From Spirochaetota bacterium (GTDB taxonomy: Bacteria; Spirochaetota; UBA4802; JAKQUI01), in the NCBI GenBank assembly GCA_029562645.1, contig JAKQUI010000006.1:1-64000 (forward strand): a stretch of DNA of 64,000 nucleotides. Reading direction: 5' to 3'. Each line of letters starts with the position of its first letter. Position 1 is the first letter of the stretch. Positions 1 through 8,644 of this stretch are shown in pieces. A program made the translations under genes and the position numbers. A model generated the notes under the pieces. It was not told the DNA's origin, did not search any database, and saw only the letters and a program-made list of their open reading frames with translations.

Positions 1-2106
1 GATGTGGCTGAGGAGCCGCTGCGGCTTGAGGTTCGGCTTTCCCGCGAGGGCGGTGTGGATGGCGGTCTGCACCATCATCATGATGAGGCCGGCGGGGACG
101 CCGTGCCCGGAGACGTCGCCGATCACCAGCCAGTCGAGCCCGTCGACGTTGATGATGTCGTAATAGTCGCCGCCCACCTCGTCGGCCGGTTGCATATAGG
201 CGGCGATCTGAAAGCCTTCGATCTCCGGCCGATCGGGGAGGAGCACCGTCTGGATCTTCTTGGCGAGCTGCATCTCCCCCCAGAGCTGGTCGCGCGCGCT
301 CTTGAGCTCGGCGGTGCGCTCCTCGACCTTCGTTTCCAGGGTCTGGGCGTACTCCTCCAGCTTTTTCTTGGAGTCGCGGATCGAGCCCACCATGTTATTA
401 AAGGCGTGCGTGATGAACCCGATCTCGTCCTCGAAGCGGACGGGAACGGTGACATCGAGGTCGCCGTTGTTCACGAGTCGCACGCCGCGCGAGAGCGTGC
501 GGAGCGGGGCGACCAGCGCGCCCATGAAGAAGTATTGGAATCCAAAGCGTACGATGACCAGGAGCGCCGCGAGAATGATGATAAGCGTGAGCGCGAACGG
601 GTGGATGAATTCGCGGTAGGCGCGGTACGAATAGCCGACCTCATGCACGGCGTTGGCTGCCGGATCGAATTGGACGTAGGCGATATAATGGTGCTGGCCG
701 GTCGGGTCGGTCCGGTACAACCGCACGCCCTCGCCGTTCATCGGTTCGAGCAGCGACAACGCATCGCGGCGGAGTTCCGCATCGGTTCGCGACGCGTCGT
801 TCATGAGGGCCATGAGCGCCGCGCGGAACGGCTCGAAGTCGCCTTCCTTTTTACTCGCGAATTTCACGAGCGATTCGCGAAATCCCTTTTCCGGTAATGC
901 GCGGATCTTGTTGGCGCGGTAGGCGATAATGCGCTTCGCGCCGTCGAGTCGCGCAAGCAGGCGGCGGGCCGGCCGCGTCTCTTCGCGCGGCATGCGTCCA
1001 AGCTCGTTCTGGATGAAGGCGCGATATCCGGCGAAGGCCGCCGGCGTTTCGTCGAGAAGTTTCATGATGCGTGACTGGAAGCCGTCCGTCGGCAGGGAGC
1101 GTATTTTCCCGAGCAGCGCGGCGTTGATGAATTCCTGGCGGTAGGATGCGTGGTCCACCGCCGCGCCGCCGCCGGGAGCGCGCTCGATGCCGATGAAGCG
1201 GTTCGTGTCAAGGGCATAGGTCGCCCGATAGGAGAAATCGTCGGGGCGATAGTCGCTGATGAGCACGCGCGCGGTGAGGTGCTGGTGGGCGAAGTCGTAT
1301 CCGCGGTCCTTGTCGGTCAGGGCGAAATAGGCGATGAACTGGACGACCAGCAGGAAGGCGACGCCGGTGATGGTGATGAGCTTGCCGATGAACGAGGTCC
1401 GGTCGCGCGTGCTGTTCAGATAGATGATCGCGGCCGCGGCGAAGCAGAGCACGTTGAAGATCACCCACGAAACCTGATAGAGCTCGCGGTCCATCGCCCC
1501 ATCGCGGCTCAGGGTGTTGGTGACTCCCGGGGCCAGGCCCGATACGAACAGGAAGATCCCCATGGTGAGCGATATCCAGCGGTCGCGGCTTTTCGTGGTG
1601 ACGGTGCGCCACAGCGCGAGCGGCAGCTGGATGAAGATGTAGAGCAGCATGAGAAGGGAAAAGTATTTGCTGAAGGTGTCGGCGTCGAAGTCCCAGTAGT
1701 GGGCGTTGATCTGGTATACGGTCCGGCCGTGAATGGTCGAAGCGATGAACGCGAGCGACACGAGCGCCGCGACGGCGTATGAAACAATGAAATAGATCCT
1801 GCCGAAGCGCGGGGCGCGCTCATCGGGAAAGTAAAAGTGGATCATGTTGAAATGGGTGATGATGAACAGGACCGATCCAACGGTGAACCATCGATGATAG
1901 GCGGCAAGCGGATGATAGAAGCTGTTGGCCGCGAAATACGCGAGGTTGAACACGACCCAGAGGGCGTATCCCATCGCCAGGTGGAAGGTCGCTTTTGAGC
2001 GGTTGCGAATTGAAAAAAGAAAAATCGCAAGAAACAAATGGAAGAGCACCGGGATGAGCATGCCCACCGAAAAGTAATTCAGGTAAAACGTCGAAAAAAA
2101 TCCCAT
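1..2106 (-). CDS. Multi-TM, HAMP, SpoIIE/PP2C-type serine phosphatase (3' end cut by window edge)
   Basis: The minus-strand frame opens at ATG 2106 and runs off the left edge without a stop, giving 702 visible residues. The N-terminal third has about eight hydrophobic segments. A soluble, probably periplasmic stretch of about 230 residues follows, then another TM segment, a HAMP-like linker, a coiled coil containing KVEERTAEL, and a SpoIIE phosphatase domain with AKKIQTVLLP, EVGGDYYD and GDVSGHGVPA. The Asp residues of the last two motifs are the expected metal ligands. About 130 C-terminal residues are missing. The RBS GGGAGGG lies 6 nt before the start. Related proteins act as RsbU-like phosphatases on anti-sigma antagonists; no STAS or RsbW partner is present here. 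Confidence 0.9.
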   Translation of the reverse strand, partial: MGFFSTFYLNYFSVGMLIPVLFHLFLAIFLFSIRNRSKATFHLAMGYALWVVFNLAYFAANSFYHPLAAYHRWFTVGSVLFIITHFNMIHFYFPDERAPRFGRIYFIVSYAVAALVSLAFIASTIHGRTVYQINAHYWDFDADTFSKYFSLLMLLYIFIQLPLALWRTVTTKSRDRWISLTMGIFLFVSGLAPGVTNTLSRDGAMDRELYQVSWVIFNVLCFAAAAIIYLNSTRDRTSFIGKLITITGVAFLLVVQFIAYFALTDKDRGYDFAHQHLTARVLISDYRPDDFSYRATYALDTNRFIGIERAPGGGAAVDHASYRQEFINAALLGKIRSLPTDGFQSRIMKLLDETPAAFAGYRAFIQNELGRMPREETRPARRLLARLDGAKRIIAYRANKIRALPEKGFRESLVKFASKKEGDFEPFRAALMALMNDASRTDAELRRDALSLLEPMNGEGVRLYRTDPTGQHHYIAYVQFDPAANAVHEVGYSYRAYREFIHPFALTLIIILAALLVIVRFGFQYFFMGALVAPLRTLSRGVRLVNNGDLDVTVPVRFEDEIGFITHAFNNMVGSIRDSKKKLEEYAQTLETKVEERTAELKSARDQLWGEMQLAKKIQTVLLPDRPEIEGFQIAAYMQPADEVGGDYYDIINVDGLDWLVIGDVSGHGVPAGLIMMMVQTAIHTALAGKPNLKPQRLLSHI

Positions 2107-2118
2107 GCGAACCCTCCC

Positions 2119-2139
2119 GCCCCGTCGAACGAACGGGGC
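2119..2139 (-). promoter_or_regulatory. Hairpin abutting the ribosome-binding site of the SpoIIE gene
   Basis: A perfect 7-bp stem (GCCCCGT / ACGGGGC, 7-nt loop) ends one base before the GGGAGGG Shine-Dalgarno sequence of the minus-strand phosphatase gene. It could modulate ribosome access or protect the mRNA 5' end; this is inference. Further upstream a second hairpin (TCGGCG / CGCCGA, around 2172-2189) occupies the gltX to phosphatase gap and has no T-run. Confidence 0.35.
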
Positions 2140-2258
2140 TGGCAGATCTGATTACTTTTGTGTGTTTTCACTCGGCGAAACGCCGATGTCTCAGACAACC
2201 AGGAATAGTATGATGCGGTCGCTGATAAAAGCAAGTACTTTATCGGAAGCGGATCGCC

Positions 2259-3692
2259 TCAGGCGCTACAACGCGCCCGCGCCGCCTCGACGCGTTTCGC
2301 GCATTTCTCGAAGCCGATGAGCGGGAGCGCCTGGTCGAGCTCGGGGCCGGCAAGGCGACCCGTGAAGATCGCGCGCATCGACAGGAAGAGCTTCTTGCCC
2401 TTGACGCCGGATCCCTTGATCGCGGCGATGAGCGCCGGCGCGAAATCCGCGCCGGCGCCCGATGCGGCGATCGCATCCTGTGCGGCGGCGATCACCCTCC
2501 GCGCCTCATCGTCGTCGAGGAAGGCGGCGGCATCGTCGTCGAGCGCCGGGACCTCCTCGAGAAAGACGCCGATGATCCTCCCGATGTCGGAGAGGACCTC
2601 GCAATAGACGCGCGTGAGCGCGATCACGGATTCGAGCCATGCGCGGTCGAGCCCGGCGACGGCGTACCCGGCCTTCTCGATATGGGGGACGAAGAGCTCG
2701 GTGATGGCGCCGATCCCGGCGCTGCGGATGTAGTGCGCGTTCATCCAGCGCAGCTTCTGGAAGTCGAAGACCGCCGCGCTCTTCGCGAGGCCCCCGATCT
2801 CGATGTGCCTTACGATGTCGTCCAACGGCATGATCTCCTCGCCGCTCTCCGCCGCCCAGCCCAGCATGGCGATGTAGTTCACCAGCGCCTCGGGGAGGTA
2901 GCCGTCGCTCCGGTAGAGGTCCACGGAGGTGATGCCGTGGCGCTTGGAGAGCTTCTTGCGGTCGTCGCCCATCACCAGGGCCAGGTGCGCGTACTCGGGC
3001 ACGGGGAGGCCCAGCGCGCGCGCGATCAGGATCTGCTTGGGGGTGTTCGAGAGATGGTCCTCGCCGCGGATCACGTGGGTGATCGCCATGAGCGCGTCGT
3101 CGATGATCACGATGTAGTTGTACACCGGCACGCCGTCGGAGCGCACGATGATGAAATCGCCCCCGATGTTCTCGCTGGAGAAGGCGACCGGCCCCTTGAT
3201 GAGGTCGTTCACCGTGACGGATTCGCCCGCGGGAACGCGGAATCGCACGGTGGGCTTCAGGCCCTTCGCCTCGCGCTCGGCGCGCTCGGCCGCCGTGAGA
3301 TCGCGGCATGTCCCGGGATACTCGAAGGCGCCTTCGCGCCCCTCGCGGCGCATCGCGTCGAGCTCGTCCTGCGTGCAGTAGCACGGGTAGGCGCTCCCGG
3401 ACGCGATGAGCTTCTCGGTGTACTCGCGGTAAATGTCGAACCGCTCGGACTGGCGGTACGGGCCGTGCGCGCCGCCGGTATCGGGGCCCTCGTCCCACTC
3501 GATGCCCAGCCAGCGCAGGTCGGCGAGGATCGACGCCTCCGATTCGCGGGAGCTGCGCTCCATGTCGGTGTCCTCCACGCGCAGCACCAGCGTCGCGCCG
3601 GTCTTGCGCTTGATGAGGTAGTTCAGGATGGCCGTGCGGGCGTTCCCGATATGCAGGTAGCCGGTGGGGCTGGGGGCGAATCTGAGGCGCAT
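2259..3692 (-). CDS. gltX: Glutamyl-tRNA synthetase
   Basis: This is a 477-residue class I aminoacyl-tRNA synthetase that charges tRNA-Glu. The ATP-binding signatures are HIGN at residues 14-17 and KKLSKR at 246-251. Cys104, Cys106 and Cys129 sit in the CxC...YxGTC arrangement of the zinc-containing GluRS subgroup. The frame is open a further 59 codons upstream. ATG 3692 is preferred because the protein then begins MRLRFAPSPTG as in the family, and AGGAGA lies 7 nt upstream. With glnS next door, tRNA-Gln need not be made by the transamidation route, so a discriminating GluRS is expected (inference). Confidence 0.96.
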   Translation of the reverse strand: MRLRFAPSPTGYLHIGNARTAILNYLIKRKTGATLVLRVEDTDMERSSRESEASILADLRWLGIEWDEGPDTGGAHGPYRQSERFDIYREYTEKLIASGSAYPCYCTQDELDAMRREGREGAFEYPGTCRDLTAAERAEREAKGLKPTVRFRVPAGESVTVNDLIKGPVAFSSENIGGDFIIVRSDGVPVYNYIVIIDDALMAITHVIRGEDHLSNTPKQILIARALGLPVPEYAHLALVMGDDRKKLSKRHGITSVDLYRSDGYLPEALVNYIAMLGWAAESGEEIMPLDDIVRHIEIGGLAKSAAVFDFQKLRWMNAHYIRSAGIGAITELFVPHIEKAGYAVAGLDRAWLESVIALTRVYCEVLSDIGRIIGVFLEEVPALDDDAAAFLDDDEARRVIAAAQDAIAASGAGADFAPALIAAIKGSGVKGKKLFLSMRAIFTGRLAGPELDQALPLIGFEKCAKRVEAARARCSA

Positions 3693-3736
3693 GACTATTC
3701 TCCTGGCGTATGCGGGTCGTTCATGATTGTCAATGG

Positions 3737-3854
3737 TTTCATCACGCTGGCGGATATCACCGTCGCTCCGCCGCAAAGCAAACGTCCTGTTTCTGCGGCT
3801 CCCGGCGACCCTCTCGGTCGTCTGCTCACGGTGACACCCGCCAGCGTGATGAAA
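3737..3854. repeat. 118-bp inverted-repeat element with two internal hairpins
   Basis: Arms 3737-3763 and 3828-3854 are reverse complements over 27 bp with two mismatches. The enclosed 64 bp contain two further stems: GCCGCA / TGCGGC near 3770-3798 and CGACC / GGTCG near 3805-3819. The predicted fold is a cloverleaf: a long outer stem with two inner hairpins. It lies between the divergent gltX and glnS genes. No ORF or target-site duplication is obvious. It could be a REP/MITE-like element or a structured regulatory region. No second copy was noticed in the window. Confidence 0.7.
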
Positions 3855-4061
3855 GAGAAGGTGAGGCACAGTTGATGAATACTGCTACCGTATGGGTATA
3901 CGGGGATACGGTCGTCAACAATGATTTCCCCGGCCGGCGGCCATGTTTCGGAAAGGTAAAATAGTCAAAATCGGCCATAATCGCGGGCAATATACTTGAC
4001 AAGCGCCATTCGATGGCGCACCACGCGAATGTCGACATACATCAGCCTCCGGGAGCGCATC
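3855..4061. other. Intergenic region upstream of glnS
   Basis: No coding potential is seen. A TATACT hexamer at 3991-3996 could be a -10 box for glnS but lacks a good -35. It is followed by a perfect hairpin GCGCCAT-TCG-ATGGCGC at 4003-4019, which would fall at the 5' end of the glnS transcript. A TTGACA at 3996-4001 overlaps it and has no matching -10. Confidence 0.3.
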
Positions 4062-5759
<1,698 letters not shown>

Positions 5760-5761
5760 TG

Positions 5762-5779
5762 GCGCGCCGGAGGGCGCGC
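5762..5779. terminator. GC-rich hairpin between convergent genes
   Basis: A perfect 7-bp stem GCGCGCC / GGCGCGC with a 4-nt loop starts 2 bp after the glnS stop and ends at the last base of the convergent YgiT-type gene. There is no T-run on either side, so intrinsic termination is uncertain. Confidence 0.4.
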
Positions 5780-6015
5780 TAGAAGTCGTACAGATTCGTG
5801 GTGGGCTTGCCGGAGACGATCTCGCGGCTCTCGCGCTCGATCCGCTTGACCATCGTTTCGATTTTATCGACGGTCTCGGCCGCGAACAGGACCCTGCCGC
5901 AGCGCGTGCACTGGAAGGCGGGGATGTCCTCGAGGACGAGGCTGTAATGGTCCTTGCTGGCCGTGTAGCAGCTCTTCCCCTCGATGAGCAGTCCCCCGCA
6001 TGCTGAGCAGTCCAT
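5779..6015 (-). CDS. YgiT-type zinc-finger protein
   Basis: This 78-residue protein has an N-terminal CSACGG and a second CTRCG pair flanking a DIPAFQCTRCGRVLF segment, the hallmark of YgiT-type (MqsA N-terminal) zinc fingers. A charged helix ending GKPTTNLYDF follows. In this family the zinc finger is usually an antitoxin fused to an HTH domain or paired with a toxin gene. Here there is no HTH and no adjacent MqsR, RelE or DUF4258 partner, so it is a solo finger. ATG 6015 is chosen because the fold starts there (MDCSACGG) and GGAG lies about 6 nt upstream. Confidence 0.8.
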   Translation of the reverse strand: MDCSACGGLLIEGKSCYTASKDHYSLVLEDIPAFQCTRCGRVLFAAETVDKIETMVKRIERESREIVSGKPTTNLYDF

Positions 6016-6190
6016 GGGCGTCTCCGTGGTCGCGCGATATCGAAAAACGAAGCACACACCGGCGGGCCGTTTCGTGTCAATGATGTTTCCGCCCGAGGCG
6101 GCCGTCGGCGCGACGCCTCCATACAGCGGCGCGTGCGCGGACGAGGGATTCGGCTGGAACGAAATTCTATCATACAGAAGGGGGGCGAGG

Positions 6191-6430
6191 ATGAAACGCG
6201 GCACCTGCCCGAAATGCGGTTCGGCGACCGTGTATCTGCTGGAAGACGGGATCGGTAGCGCCGAGTGTCAATATATCAAGAAGGGGGGATTCTTTACGAG
6301 CAGCACCACCTTCGATTGCTATCTCTGCGTCAGCTGCGGGTTTTTCGAGAATTACGTCAACAACCGGCAGCATCTCGAAACGATCGCGCAGCGGGGCGAA
6401 TGGAAGCGGGTGCCGCCGCACGGCGCGTGA
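6191..6430 (+). CDS. Small zinc-ribbon protein
   Basis: The 79-residue protein begins MKRGTCPKCGS and has a second CVSCGFFE pair, so four cysteines form a treble-clef or zinc-ribbon nucleic-acid-binding fold of unassigned role. The middle reads like a nucleic-acid-binding ribbon with a DCYLCVSCG strand. A strong RBS (GGGGGCGAGG) directly precedes ATG 6191. It lies head-to-head with the YgiT-type gene, separated by 175 bp. Function unknown. Confidence 0.75.
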   Translation: MKRGTCPKCGSATVYLLEDGIGSAECQYIKKGGFFTSSTTFDCYLCVSCGFFENYVNNRQHLETIAQRGEWKRVPPHGA

Positions 6431-6448
6431 TCCGCGCGCCGGGTCGCC

Positions 6449-7660
6449 TCAGCGGGGCGATACGCCGATCACGGTGATGTCGTCGTTGCGGGTGATCCGC
6501 TCGCTCGTGCCCCGGAAGCGCATCACCTCCGCGAGCAGCCGGTCGATGATCGCGCCGGTCGGCTGCGTCCGTATCGAATCGATGTACGCGATCATCCGCT
6601 CGTCCCCGAACATCTCGCCCTTCGCATTGAACTGCTCGTACAGGCCGTCGGAATACAAGAGCATGCGCGTCGCCGCCGACAGGTCGTGTTCGACGGTCCG
6701 ATACCGTTCGCCCTCGAGCACGCCGATCATCCGCCCGGTCTCGCCGAGCGGCTCGATGCGGTTCTCGTGCAGGAGGAGGGCGGGGGTCTGTCCCGCCGAG
6801 GAGTAGGCCAGCCGGTCGCGCCCGGGATGGATGTCGAGTATCGTTCCGGTGAAGAGTATCCCCATCGTCCGGTAGGTGCGCAGAAACACATTGTTGAGGA
6901 GCTCGAGGACCTCGGAGGGTTTTCGGATGATTTCCTTGAGCTTTTCGTATTCGCTTTTGATGAGCATGGTGATCAGCGCCGCCTGGATGCCGTGCCCGGT
7001 CGCGTCGGCCAGCATGATCCGGACGACGCCGTTGTTCAGCCGGCAGATGTCGAAGTAATCGCCCCCGACGTCCTCGACCGGCAGGTAGCGGATGTCGAAT
7101 GCATAGCCGATGATCGAGTCGATGTCGTCGGGAAACATCCGCCCTTGTATTTTCTTCGCCAGCGCCAGATCGCTGCAGATGATGTCGTATTTCTTCTTCA
7201 GGTCCGCCTGCGCGCGTTCGAGCTCCCGTATGATCTCCCGCTGGCGCTGTTTCACGAGCCTGAGCTCGAGGTGCGTCCGCACGCGGGCCAGGAGCTCGGG
7301 GGCGTTGAACGGCTTGCACACGTAATCGACCGCACCGGCCTGGAACCCCTGCAGCACGTCGTCCGTCTCGTGGCGCGCGGTGAGGAACATCACGGGCACG
7401 TCGCAGGTCCGCTCGGACTCCTTGAGCGCGCGGCACACCTGGAGCCCGTCCAGGCCGGGCATCATGAGGTCGAGCAGGATGAGATCGGGCAGGGCCTCCT
7501 CCACCGACGCGAGCGCCTCGCGGCCGCCGGTCGCGATCGCGACATCGATCTCGGCGCCGGACAGGACGCTTCCCAGCACCTGGAGGTTTCCGGGATTGTC
7601 GTCCACGATCAGGACGAGCGGCGTGCGTGCGTCAGTTGAATTCGATGCGGTTTCTGCCAT
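6449..7660 (-). CDS. Response regulator with PP2C (SpoIIE/RsbU) phosphatase output
   Basis: This is a 403-residue cytosolic protein. Residues about 14-130 are a receiver domain with VDDN, phospho-accepting Asp in LILLDLMMPG and Lys in CKPF. A coiled-coil linker (about 130-170) leads to a SpoIIE phosphatase domain with AKKIQGRMFP, VGGDYFD, ADATGHGIQAAL and C-terminal RNDDITVIGV. Phosphorylation would gate serine/threonine dephosphorylation of an anti-sigma antagonist (family knowledge). Its start overlaps the end of the upstream REC-GGDEF gene by 29 nt, so the two are translationally coupled. GAAGGA precedes the ATG. Confidence 0.92.
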   Translation of the reverse strand: MAETASNSTDARTPLVLIVDDNPGNLQVLGSVLSGAEIDVAIATGGREALASVEEALPDLILLDLMMPGLDGLQVCRALKESERTCDVPVMFLTARHETDDVLQGFQAGAVDYVCKPFNAPELLARVRTHLELRLVKQRQREIIRELERAQADLKKKYDIICSDLALAKKIQGRMFPDDIDSIIGYAFDIRYLPVEDVGGDYFDICRLNNGVVRIMLADATGHGIQAALITMLIKSEYEKLKEIIRKPSEVLELLNNVFLRTYRTMGILFTGTILDIHPGRDRLAYSSAGQTPALLLHENRIEPLGETGRMIGVLEGERYRTVEHDLSAATRMLLYSDGLYEQFNAKGEMFGDERMIAYIDSIRTQPTGAIIDRLLAEVMRFRGTSERITRNDDITVIGVSPR

Positions 7661-8639
7661 GTTCCTTCGCCTTGTAGAGCAAGCGGTCGGCCTTTTCGAT
7701 CAGATCGCGCGGGTTCTCGTCCTGGAATTCGGCGATGCCGCCGCTGATGGTGACCTCGAGCCCGCTCCGGCTCCATTGCTGGTCCTTGACCGCTTTGCGC
7801 AGCTTGTCGGCGATGAAGTAGCCGTTCTTCATCTCCGTGTGGGGCAGGATGACCAGGAACTCCTCGCCGCCGTATCGCCCGGAGACGTCGACCCGGCGGA
7901 GTCGGTTGCGCATGACCGACGAGATCCGCACCAGCACCTCGTCGCCGATCAGGTGCCCGTAGGTGTCGTTGATTCGCTTGAAGTGGTCGACGTCGAACAT
8001 GATGACCGACAGGGGCGTTTGGTACCGGTGCGCCATATTCACCTCGCCTTCCAGGCGGTCGATGATCACGTTGTGGTTGTACAGACCCGTGAGGCTGTCG
8101 GTGACGGCGAGGTTCTCGAGCCGGCGGTTGTTGTTCAGGAGGTCGTTCAGGAGCGCTTCGTTTTCGTGCGCGATCTGTTTGCGGTATTCAATCTCCAGGT
8201 TTAGGCGGTTGTTGCACTCGACGATGTTGTCGCGGCACCGCTTGAGCTCGACGTGCGCGTCCACCCGCGCCAAAAGCTCGTAGGAGCTGAACGGCTTGGT
8301 GATGTAATCGACGGCGCCCAGGCGGAAGCCGGTGATGATGCTCTCGGTCTCGTCGCGCGCCGTCAGGAAGATGACGGGGATGTCGCGCGTCTCGGGAGAC
8401 TCCTTGATCATGCGGCAGGTCTGGAATCCGTCCATGACCGGCATCATCACGTCCAGCAGGATGAGGTCGGGCCGGATCTCCGAGAGGAGCGAGATCGCCT
8501 GCGCTCCATTGGACGCGACGGCGACCTCGTACGATCGCTCGTCGAGCATGGCGCCGAGCACCTGGAGGTTCTTGGGGGCGTCGTCGACGATCAGGATGAG
8601 CGGCTTGGCGTTGAGACTCGATGCGGTCATTGGTTCCAT
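7632..8639 (-). CDS. Response regulator diguanylate cyclase (REC-GGDEF)
   Basis: This 335-residue protein makes c-di-GMP. The N-terminal receiver carries DD, LILLDVMMPV (phospho-Asp) and TKPF. A coiled coil containing NNRLNLEIEYRKQIAHE then leads to the GGDEF domain. The active site is RYGGEEF, with an RRVD (RxxD) inhibitory site the canonical distance upstream, so product feedback is expected. ATG 8639 is preferred over the GTG at 8648 because AGGAG sits 8 nt before it. It follows the hybrid kinase gene by only 5 bp, so the kinase is the obvious phosphodonor. Confidence 0.93.
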   Translation of the reverse strand: MEPMTASSLNAKPLILIVDDAPKNLQVLGAMLDERSYEVAVASNGAQAISLLSEIRPDLILLDVMMPVMDGFQTCRMIKESPETRDIPVIFLTARDETESIITGFRLGAVDYITKPFSSYELLARVDAHVELKRCRDNIVECNNRLNLEIEYRKQIAHENEALLNDLLNNNRRLENLAVTDSLTGLYNHNVIIDRLEGEVNMAHRYQTPLSVIMFDVDHFKRINDTYGHLIGDEVLVRISSVMRNRLRRVDVSGRYGGEEFLVILPHTEMKNGYFIADKLRKAVKDQQWSRSGLEVTISGGIAEFQDENPRDLIEKADRLLYKAKEHGRNRIEFN

Positions 8640-8644
8640 GGCGG

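Noticed and set aside
4-897. Plus-strand 297-codon open frame opposite the left-edge phosphatase
   Set aside because: It is the antisense of a clear SpoIIE domain on the minus strand. Its composition (His- and Asp-rich, repetitive) is typical of shadow frames in GC-rich DNA.
3996-4001. TTGACA as a -35 for glnS
   Set aside because: No -10-like hexamer occurs 15-19 bp downstream; the spacing region is a hairpin.
5984-6190. Upstream extension of the zinc-ribbon protein at 6191
   Set aside because: The extension is antisense to the YgiT-type gene promoter region, and a strong RBS sits just before ATG 6191.
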